A DNA stretch of 64,000 nt from Hyaloscypha bicolor E (lineage: Eukaryota > Ascomycota > Leotiomycetes > Helotiales > Hyaloscyphaceae). A program made the position numbers and the translations under genes. Where the stretch lies: assembly GCF_002865645.1 (NCBI RefSeq), contig NW_020194643.1, positions 310,001 through 374,000 on the forward strand, given 5' to 3'. Position 1 is the stretch's first letter. The number at the start of each line of letters is the position of its first letter. This document shows, in pieces, positions 55,777-64,000 of this stretch. Under the pieces are notes generated by a model. That model was not told the DNA's origin, ran no database searches, and saw only the letters and a program-made list of their open reading frames with translations.

Positions 55777-56828
55777 CTACGCCTTCTTCTTAATAATCAA
55801 CAACACCCCCCTCATACTCCCCTTACAAATCATCTGACCCTCCTCAACCCCCACCTCCCTCAATAACCGCTCAATCTCCCTCCTCATCAACTTAACCACA
55901 TCCCCCTCCGTCCCCACCTTCTCTTTATACGCCTCCCGCCACCTCTGCACCGGACTCATCGTCCCGAACACCTTCTCCATCATATCCAAATTAACCTCCA
56001 TCCCACCCCCCACAAAAAACTCCTCGCTATTGCCCTCATCCGGGCCATACTCCTTCCTAAAAAAGCTTTCCCTCTCAAAGTCTTCCACTTTCGGGTCTAC
56101 AGTCCAGGGTAGTCCGAGATCGAGATACATATTCCGCGTTAGCAGATTGCCCGGCTCGAAGAACGGTTTCAGTTCGCGTTCCTCGATGGCGTCTATGGCA
56201 GCCTGGATCGCGGTGTGGTTCGGCATGTCGGGGTGCGTGGACACGGCGCCGGTAGTCCAGATTGCCACGCTGCCGCCGGGTTTCAGGACTCGTGCAGCGC
56301 GCGGCCAGAAGAGGGGCATGTTGAACCAGTGGGCTGCTGTCGAGGCGGTGATGATGTCGACGCTGGAGTCTGGAATAGGAGGGGTGAGGTGCGAGCCCAG
56401 GTCTTCGGCGGTGGAGATGTCGAAGCGGAGGTTGGGGAGCGTGGTTGAGGCGCGCGCGGTGTTGATCATGCCTTCGGAGGGGTCGAGGCCGATTACATTT
56501 GTGAAGTGCGGTGCGAGGGCCAGGGCCGTGATTCCTGGACCGCAGCCGATGTCGAGGAGGGTATCTTGGTGGCCGCCGGTGGAGGTGTGGTGGTCGATGA
56601 TGGTTTCTGGGTAACGGGGGAATCAGCAATTGCTCGATTAATTGTTTTGGGAGAGGGCATTGTCTTAGGAGAATCTCATGAAACAGTCGAAAATACGAAA
56701 GGGCTTCTCCCCCAACACCTACGGAAGAGCTTTGGGTGGTAGCCTGGGCGATTTTGGGCGTAGTTCGCGCCCTGGTCCTTTGTGAAGGATGAGAAAGTTT
56801 TCTCTGTGGGGGCCGTAGGTTTGGACAT
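55777..56828 (-). CDS. SAM-dependent methyltransferase (Methyltransf_11 type)
   Basis: Exons 56723-56828 and 55777-56606 (intron 116 bp, GTAGGT..CAG, phase 1) give 311 residues. The start MSKPTAPTEKTFSSFTKDQG and YAQNRPGYHP are typical of the yeast Crg1/Tmt1-like group. SAM motif I is LLDIGCGPGITALALAPHF (about residues 52-70), motif II acid IGLDPSEGMI, motif III IITASTAAHWFNMPLFW and ARVLKPGGSVAIW. Relatives methylate small acids or lipids such as trans-aconitate or cantharidin, or have unknown substrates; none can be assigned here. It converges with the deformylase gene, 224 bp between stop codons. All motifs are present, so the gene looks functional. Confidence 0.91.
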
Positions 56829-59800
56829 GTTTGGCAGTTTAATCACGGGGATCTACAACTTTCAGTATGTTGGGGTTTGGAGTTCGAACTTGGAAGCAGA
56901 ATGACGGCCAAGGCTGGAGATTTATATGTTGCAGGTACGGAGATATTGTTTGGAGATTAGCGAGCTGCCCAACTTCAGAAAAGCAATACTCCGTAGCAGC
57001 CTGCTTGCTGTTACAAAGATTGACCAATAATAGTAATACGGCGATATATTTATCCGACTACCTCCGTCCTCAGACGGAGATACACTCTTTCAATTTAAAA
57101 TGTGATAAGCGAGCTTCAATAAAGACCCCTGAGACCACGAGAGAGAAGAGGAAACAGTCTGGAAGCTTACGTGTCAGACGGAATGTCGGCAGCTTCGTTG
57201 GCGGAGCAACGGTCAGGGGCAAAGCTTGTTGGCATGGGAAATCACCACCTAACGATCGCAGCGCGTGGGAAACTCGCAAAATGCAAGGTTCAAGGCAAGG
57301 TCTGCTATGCGCTGCGTGTCTGAGAGGGTCCATGTGAAGTCTGGCATAAACCCCATGATATCGTCTAAATCACTCGAGGAGAAGGAAATCAGGACGAAAG
57401 TACGAAAAGGACCTGCAGCAATGTGATGACAGTCCTCACGTGCATATTAGCTTCCACTACTTTAAGGCCATTGAATCTGATGTTTTGGACTAAGAAGAGT
57501 GCTTCGGCGTCGCAGTGTTCGAGGGGAAATCAAGAATTGCCTCCTTCAACTTTGCTTTGTGCTGTCGAGCCCAACATTGTTCAGTTCGCAGTGCATTGTT
57601 CGGACAAAACTGACTCTCCTTGCATCAGAGCGGAAAATATGAAATTTGAAATGTACTCTTGAGGCATCAAGCGTAGAAAGTCACCTCTTCGCGAAAGACA
57701 TTGTTGATAGTATAGCAAAGAAATGAGTCGTGTCCGAATTGCAACCTCTGCTTTTCAGCCAACAGTCCCGCTTGGACGTAGTAATTCATCCTTCTTGACT
57801 CTATCGCGTGCAGCATTCTTGTTAGGTTCGTTGGATTAAGATTTTGGAGATCCGCATGCGATGATGTTGATTCTCTCATTTTAGGGGGCATGGGGTGGAA
57901 GGCCGGCGAGTGGATTGTGTTATGTTGACAAAGTTAGCTCAGTGACTTTTAGAGGAAATCATAGACTCCTATATCATTTGGACACCTGGAGGTCATCAAA
58001 ACTTGTCGCTGTTAAATTGCGGGAGTATCGATCTTGGGCGGAGGATCTGGCATCGCACCAAACCTCGAGCAGATACACCAGACTAACCTCCGTTACTGCG
58101 GACTGCGTCAAGCCGAGGGTGGCTTCTATGATGCAAATTCAGCAAAAACGGCGGTTTCATTTTGCCGATGTTTTCATTCAATATCGCATGTGTTGACTCT
58201 TCAAAGGGTGCAGCCCGCAAAGTCAAATCGATCGAGAGCCTTGTCAGCCTTGTGTGGACCTTGCGTGGGCCTTGACGTTACGACTGCCGACGTGCAACAA
58301 ATCTCCTTGTCCAGCAATTGCAGTCTCTGATTGGTCGGATAACGAGAAGCTCGTGGTCCTTGCGCATGAGCGTGGGTAAATCAAGCTAAAATGAAGCTAA
58401 AGATATAAAAATGCAAAACAGCGCTGCGTCGCTCCTTCCTCACCTTTAGCGAAGATGATCCAAGAGAATTTGTGCTTTAGAATTAGAAAGAAGAGCCGCT
58501 TTAGCATCTCGTTTGATTAGTCTTTGTTCGTGGAATATTTTGGGACGTGATGTAAGGTAGGTAGCTGGTTGCGAGATGAGTTCAGGGGGGATTGTTTACT
58601 TGATCACGTGATTCAACACACACTTCAACATATCCCGTTCTGCTATAAAGAGACAGTATTAGGACGCGTTCGAAAGAGTGTATCCTGTATAAATCCAAAT
58701 ATCTGGTGACACTTATGTGGTATTGGATAATGGGTAAGGTGGAATGCTCCAGCATAGTTCCGTGAAACTTGCAAAAACACCTCTGTTTCGAATTTTCCAA
58801 CCTCAATTATTTCTTCTTTGCATAATCAGGTATATTGAGCCATTAATTTGACTTTCAATGGCTAATTACGCTCCCGAAGTCTAGTATTTTTGGCAGAAAT
58901 CTTGTTCCCCAAGCTTCCAACCCTTTTTTGTAACTTTTCTCCGCCAGACATTCAAACGAGCCTCGAACTCCCGACATTGCCAATATTTCTTACCTTACCT
59001 CTGACGTAATCTCATTAGGCTTTTATAAAATTTCACTCATTCCCCGATATTGAATCCCCGTTTCTACCGCTCACACCAATAGCCAGAACGGCAGAACCTC
59101 ACATTGCCCGATGCATCCGTCCACGTCTGATACAAATTCATCCCACCATCTCTATAACAGTCTCAAATATTACCTCATTAGTCTTCTTTCCATTCTAAGA
59201 AATCAATACACTTACTGTACGGACCCCCCGGACTCCTCGATCCCCATGCTTCATCCCACCCCCAGCAACCTCGCCCCTCGACAACGCATTTGCACCAGCA
59301 TCGATTTGAAAATCCAGTCTCCAGCTGCCCGTAATGGCGCCGCCACCTATCCCCTCCCATTTTCAGGGGGCGGCAGCGTCTGCACCTATCACGGCTATGC
59401 CGACGCCACGTGGATGCTCCATATTGACGGGTGCGGAGGGGAGGTCGTAGTAAGTGTGTCCGGTCTAGGGCTGGTTTTGGGGGTTTCCGGTGCAGTTTAC
59501 GAGGCAATGGTAGTATCTTGCTGAGGTGCCATGGAAGGAGAGGAGAAGATGCATGATGCTTTGAGAGCACGAAGATGCGCATTATCACGTCCCGGGGCTG
59601 ATGACCTGAAGGAAACAGCTCTGTTTGGGTGTGTATGTAACGTCTAAAGAGGGAAGAAGGAGCGGGGAGCTCGAGAACTAAGATACAGGGTGTCGCGCTA
59701 AGCTAAGCTAAGTCACGTGTGACACAACACGCATGAAGATAGGAGAAACGGTGAAGCTATCTAGAGAAAGGCAAGAGAGAATGTGTTTGTAATTAAACCT

Positions 59801-60355
59801 CTGCTAGAAGTCAGAGTCAGTGAAAGAAAAGATTTGAAGCACGCTTTATGTGTATATAAGTGTTGAAGTAACCACGCACTCGATGGTTCCAGGGTCGATG
59901 ATTTTAAGAGCCAAGTAACGTTGCTTAAAGTCTACGTAGATTTGCAGTTAATATAAAGTTCCTTAAGGCGTGTAGCTGTTTCGGCACACATGACGAATCT
60001 AGCGTCCGATTCATATAAGCACTTTGAGTTCATTCAGGCTGTAGATGTTCTATATCCCCTCTCGCTTATGATTGATTGTCACCAACACTTCCAAAGGCTC
60101 AAATAATGACAGAATATCCAATAAAGGATTAAATATTAAATATTAAATATTATAGATGCTTTTTCTAGTTTACGAATTCATGGGAAATAAAAACCGTCCT
60201 TGAAAGCAGGTCTGGCTGGCTCGCCGAAGCCCTTTAAAACTTTAACGAATGTTCCACTCGAGCTACAGGTACAGCCGCCCGCGTCTGCAGACTGAAAACG
60301 AACTCGACCCGGAAAGAAGTTCCACTTTAAGAGCTATTTAGGAGCCCCTCGCATA
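56829..60355. other. 3.5-kb gene-poor region
   Basis: No recognised gene on either strand. The longest open pieces (57667-57891 minus, 57915-58196 plus, 59111-59524 plus, 59178-59588 minus) show no family resemblance. An AT repeat of TTAAATA units lies at 60128-60152. Could hide small or noncoding genes that I cannot see. Confidence 0.4.
60128..60152. repeat. TTAAATA tandem repeat
   Basis: Three units of the heptamer TTAAATA in tandem plus a partial fourth. Confidence 0.75.
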
Positions 60356-61390
60356 TTAAGAAGAAGAACCTCGTTCATCCAAGGATGCCCCCAAGTTTCC
60401 CGCTCTTTCGGCGCTATAAAACTGGCATGTCGCTTCTTTATCGTCGCAGATTAGAGAGAGGGATCTCAGAGGGTTCATCTTGCTGATGATGTCGGGTGTG
60501 ATGGAGGAGATGGTGGATGGCGGCCACATGACCTTACTCGAGGGAGGACGCACGAGCGTAATGGTGTTGAGGCTCTTCAAACTTCTCAGAATTTGGAGAG
60601 CATCTTCCGGCGAAGTGCTGATCTTGCCATTGAAGTTAAGGTGCCGGAGATTGTGGAATTTGGTGAGATACGAGAGATTTAAGCGCTCGGAGGAGTTGGA
60701 GATTACAAGGGTATGAATGGTCGGGCAGGCGTTCGAGATCATTTCGAGGATCAAGTTTTGCTCGTGAACGGAGTCTACAGGGCCAGGATAGGCAGTTGAA
60801 CTACCGTCAATTGTATAGCGGAGCGGGTGTTGGAAAGCGATCGCGAGTTTCTGGAGGTTTGGAAGGGAACTGAAGACTTGCCATGTTGCTACGACCACGC
60901 TTCTTGGGGCTTCGTTGGTGTTCCGGGTGCATATGGACTTGAGAAGTTTTGATATAGTATTGATGATTGATCGCCAGATTGATACAGGCTTGATATATGC
61001 TGGGGGGACTCGCTTCAAATACGTCGCCTCCCACCATCCACTACTGTACGGCACAGTCTCGTCTCTGATATCTCTTGGAGCATGCCTGAGGGCCCAAAAC
61101 TTCGATAGCGAGTCTCCGAGAACCATTACTGACATTTCAGTGATAAAATCTAGGTGCTTTTGATCACCCCGCAAGGCCCATTCCCAAAGCCGCTCCGCAG
61201 TCCCGAAGTATCGCGGGACTCGGAGGATGAAAGGAAATGTTTCTCGCCGAGTTTGCTGGCAGACGGATGCGATACCGGAACGCTCCGATGGGGGTGGTGG
61301 GGAGTGCCATGGGCGATATAGATAGTCATAAATCTGGAGGCGTATTTCCATTGGAAGGGTAAGGAACGTGGGTGGTGCCGGGTTTGACAT
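60356..61390 (-). CDS. F-box-like / leucine-rich-repeat-like protein
   Basis: A single exon, 344 residues. The N-terminus PPTFLTLPMEIRLQIYDYLY is the F-box-like (2EXR-type) helix start common in Leotiomycete and other ascomycete proteins, followed by the cysteine motif SVCQQTRRETFPFILRV. The C-terminal part has weak leucine-rich-repeat character: IHTLVISNSSERLNLSYL, NLRHLNFNGKIST, LQILRSLKSLNTITLV. Such proteins may be SCF ubiquitin-ligase adaptors, but many fungal copies lack proven Skp1 binding. No intron or frame defect seen. Confidence 0.82.
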   Translation of the reverse strand: MSNPAPPTFLTLPMEIRLQIYDYLYRPWHSPPPPSERSGIASVCQQTRRETFPFILRVPRYFGTAERLWEWALRGDQKHLDFITEMSVMVLGDSLSKFWALRHAPRDIRDETVPYSSGWWEATYLKRVPPAYIKPVSIWRSIINTISKLLKSICTRNTNEAPRSVVVATWQVFSSLPNLQKLAIAFQHPLRYTIDGSSTAYPGPVDSVHEQNLILEMISNACPTIHTLVISNSSERLNLSYLTKFHNLRHLNFNGKISTSPEDALQILRSLKSLNTITLVRPPSSKVMWPPSTISSITPDIISKMNPLRSLSLICDDKEATCQFYSAERAGNLGASLDERGSSS

Positions 61391-61873
61391 GTTGGGGGAG
61401 GTGAATTCAAAAGTTGGTTCCGAGTGCTGTTGGGAAGCGAACGTGGTTTGCTATATGTCTAAAAATGGGGACACCTTGTCTTGTACGTAAGATAGTGTAG
61501 GCTCCAGGTCATGGGAAGGCAGATAAAATAAACATAGGCAACAGCAGCGACGGGTTTTCGAGGTCGTCGCCTGATATCACGTGATGATATCTTGCCACCT
61601 TGTATCTGCCCGTTCTGAGTCTATGATAATCAGAAGGTGGATCCAAACTGTAAACTGCGATTTCGTAGGACATTGCAGGGATAAGATAAGGTAGACAAGG
61701 CGGCTGCAGATTATGATTGTATATTGTAGATCCTAGGATGCTTTCGACTGAAGGTTCAGCAAATCAGGTACCAGGCGTTTAAGAATATGTAACCGACATA
61801 TTCCCGGGAAGCGTGGTAAGTCCTGTGACTAAACCAGTTAGTAAATCCCAGCCATGATTCCGATGGGGGTAAA
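61391..61873. other. Intergenic, no gene recognised
   Basis: Promoter side of the F-box gene and 3' flank of the DUF1996 pseudogene. Nothing else seen. Confidence 0.45.
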
Positions 61874-63310
61874 TCAGCAGCTATCGACGTCCTCCTTGAC
61901 ATTCATAGACTTGAGACACTTATTCGCCTGGGCGATGGTCTGTGTCTTCAATGAAGGGCAAGATACATCGCAGTTTGCATTCATCGCCCTCTGCATAGAA
62001 TTACCCTTTCAACCAAAGACATAGTCTGCGTGTGTTCCTTATCCGGTGCTAAAGACATGGTCAGAACAAGAGTACCTTCCCAGGCTGGGGTAGCTTATTG
62101 GTCGCCGTTGCTCGACACAAAAGGTTGGGAGCCATCTGTAGGCCAGAGTAATTTGTCGTTAAACTTGGTAGTAACCCAGGCGGTCTCATAAAAGAGCTGA
62201 GGGATGTGAACGGGGTGAGTGCTTGGGCATGGACCACCGTTCTCGAATGTACCGCTCTGTGGGTAAGCAGCGTGACTCTGCTGATCCGCTGAGTCGTAAT
62301 TAACTCCATCCCGGCCTGCTTAGCAAGGAATTAGCAAATCCTTGACAGCTACTATTTCAGGAGAGCTGAGATTTCGTTCCGCTGACACCGTGAAACATCC
62401 AGACATAAAAACAAGAGGCTCCTCGAATATATACATGTAGGAAAACGGGCATTCGCCACGATGCCTACTGCATAGGCTGTATTGGGAAAGTACAGAATCT
62501 CGCCACTTCTTGTTGATGCTCTTTTCAAGCCGGTGTAGGCGGGGCGACGGAACTTAGGAGAAACTGCTCCTTTGATGCGAGCAGCGGATCCCCGACAAGC
62601 ATACAAAAACCTTGACTCGGCGTCAGTTCGTATTCAGCGTCACAAGGTGCAACCTACTGGATTGAAAGCTGTGACGTTCACTTTGCCGCTGCCACCATAT
62701 GCGGTGTGCTATTAGTAGCAGAGTTAGCATAACTTCAGGTATTGCTCTAGCAAGCCTCAGAACAATTGAAAAAGAGAGATCAAGTGGACTCTTAGAAAAC
62801 TCACGAAAAGGGTTTGGCCACCACCGTTGGCTGATTCAAAGCGAACATTTCCCTTTTGAGGAACCCGCTTAAATGTTCCATTCCGTGCTTTGAAATATAA
62901 TACGGCAGTCCAGTAATTGGAAATGTCTTCGATAAAGTGCACGTGGTGCAGCGAGCTGTCGTGGTGATGTCAGTCTTGGGATCTGTAGTAATGTTGAAGG
63001 CATTCTAGTGTTGGTGAGTAAAGGAAGTCTTGAAGATAGCAAGATACTCACTCTGCCGACAACCTATTTGCTGGGTAGTATATTGACCGGTTGGGTAAAC
63101 TGATTTACGTACCTGTGTAGATGCGGAGTTTGTGGGTCGCCCGGGTTTACTAAACTGGAGGTCTCGAAGTCAGAGAGACGTTGAATGATGAGGGGGAGGA
63201 ATTGCGTACGGATCGAGACGTTCTGTGACAAGCTGCGAACAAGAAAGGAGCATGGTAGCGTTGCCACTTGGCGCATCCAGCACCATGGCGATAAGGGAGC
63301 TCCGCTGCAT
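61874..63310 (-). pseudogene. Decayed secreted DUF1996 protein
   Basis: The gene skeleton is still readable from ATG 63310 (MQRSSLIAMVLDAPSGNATM, a weakened signal peptide) through CSQLVTERLDP, an intron, LVNPGDPQTPHLH and further short introns. Then come NAFNITTDPKTDITT, EDISNYWTAVLYFKARNGTF, TAYGGSGKVNVTAFNP, MLVGDPLL, ANARFPTC, DGVNYDSADQQSHAAYPQSG, HPVHIPQLFYETAW and LLWPTDGSQPFV. This is the DUF1996 fold in order. The defects are a one-base deletion near 62933 and a frame change near 62555. There is also a TAA after SNGDQ near 62094, a frame loss to about 62020, and a TGA replacing Trp in DYVFGW (62009-62011). The end CLKSMNVKEDVDSC finishes at 61874. Intact relatives are extracellular, sometimes WSC-fused; their function is unknown. 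Confidence 0.85.
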
Positions 63311-64000
63311 CTTGATCGCGTGATTTGAACTCAAGGGCAACCACATACGTGAGCAAATGAGGCACTTTGTGATGATTTTATCAGCACCTTGTGAAACAGT
63401 AATTGGGACTACCATTGGGTTTTATCATCGTCTTCGAGAACACTGGCAGGGCGTTGAATGTCTGCCAGGGATTATAACTACCCCACATTGAAATGTGGTC
63501 ATACCACGGACTTCACGCTCGCAACCGAACCTTGTTGAATGGAAAATAGTTAGATGAAAACTCGCCAGAAGTTATTGATTAAAACGTCTCGATATAGCAG
63601 GTGGCGACTGTTACGGGATAGACATCCCGGTGGGCCCCAATAATGGCGAAGGCCAGAGTAAGGGCAGAAAGATGATGTATTCTCTATGAGAGATAGCTAG
63701 CTAAAGTACCTTCCGCCCCTAGTGGCTTACGTAACAGCGACACATAATCCTCTCTGAGTCCTTCGTACGGTCTATCATAGCCACCAACCTTGATAATTGG
63801 TAAAAATGTCCAAATCAAGCAATTTCTTTAGTAGTGGTATTGGCTAGTGATTGTGGTTGATTCCTTTCTTGGGTGGTCTTGGATTGAGGAACCATATCAA
63901 CCTATCAATCGAACAGGACCAAAAGTAAATGTCTGGTGAATTGCGGCTTCGGTCGGTGGTAAATGAGCGGCAATTGAGCCAGAATACTTTCATCGCTTCT
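63311..64000. other. Right end of window, no gene recognised
   Basis: Upstream side of the DUF1996 pseudogene. I see no convincing frame before the window edge. Confidence 0.4.

Noticed and set aside
58950..59010. tRNA-like T-arm (CCTCGAACTCCCGAC)
   Set aside because: No matching acceptor stem or D-arm on either strand and the T-stem does not pair.
59111..59588. Overlapping ORFs of 137 (plus) and 136 (minus) codons
   Set aside because: Neither strand shows a domain, targeting signal or splice context; mutual shadowing cannot be resolved without transcripts.
1..64000. Many CACGTG (E-box-like) sites in spacers, for example 7378, 39946, 43974, 47804, 54230, 58605, 61578
   Set aside because: A palindromic hexamer is expected about 16 times in 64 kb by chance, and the roughly dozen I located are not above that. 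Only the paired copy at 47804-47825 was kept.
1..64000. A biosynthetic gene cluster or defence-type system
   Set aside because: The neighbours belong to unrelated housekeeping pathways, no backbone synthase is present and spacing is ordinary for fungi.

Overview
The window is nuclear DNA of a filamentous ascomycete. Genes carry short introns of about 45-145 bp with GT..AG ends, there are no operons, and spacers are often over 1 kb. The gene set (sedolisin, DUF1996 protein, Ecm33-like cell-wall protein, LaeA-like methyltransferase, pogo/Fot transposon) suggests Pezizomycotina. Leotiomycetes is my best guess by family resemblance, not proven here.

Region by region. 1-4.0 kb: the 5' part of VPS13 (minus) diverges from a mitochondrial DUF3429/TMEM69-type membrane protein (plus). 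4.7-5.9 kb: decayed LaeA-like methyltransferase. 7.4-7.9 kb: small unknown gene. 8-13.3 kb: long repeat-containing upstream region and a predicted pseudokinase. 13.9-20.6 kb: conserved block with a histidine-phosphatase (phosphoglycerate mutase family) protein, a PRKRIP1-type (DUF1168) protein, chaperonin subunit CCT3 and a membrane-anchored short-chain dehydrogenase. 21.6-26.4 kb: graveyard of membrane or cell-wall proteins. 27.5-30.1 kb: germinal-centre-kinase type Ste20 kinase. 32.6-35.8 kb: GATA factor and a cysteine-rich protein with duplicated CX2CXCX4CX2C motifs. 36.3-38.8 kb: secreted sedolisin protease. 40.1-41.1 kb: OGFr-domain protein. 41.7-47.2 kb: second graveyard with small membrane-protein ORFs. 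48.0-50.5 kb: a near-complete pogo/Fot DNA transposon whose transposase has one nonsense codon. 52.4-56.8 kb: stomatin-family protein, formyltetrahydrofolate deformylase and a SAM methyltransferase. 60.4-61.4 kb: F-box-like protein. 61.9-63.3 kb: DUF1996 pseudogene.

The picture is of conserved housekeeping genes (lipid transfer, protein folding, one-carbon metabolism, signalling) alternating with gene-poor blocks. Those blocks hold at least five broken genes, mostly surface, secreted or secondary-metabolism-related families, plus a transposon. I see no gene cluster acting as one pathway and no CRISPR, phage or bacterial-type system. I identified no tRNA or rRNA genes by eye. Exon borders were worked out by hand from splice signals and reading phase, and each multi-exon model below closes in frame unless stated.
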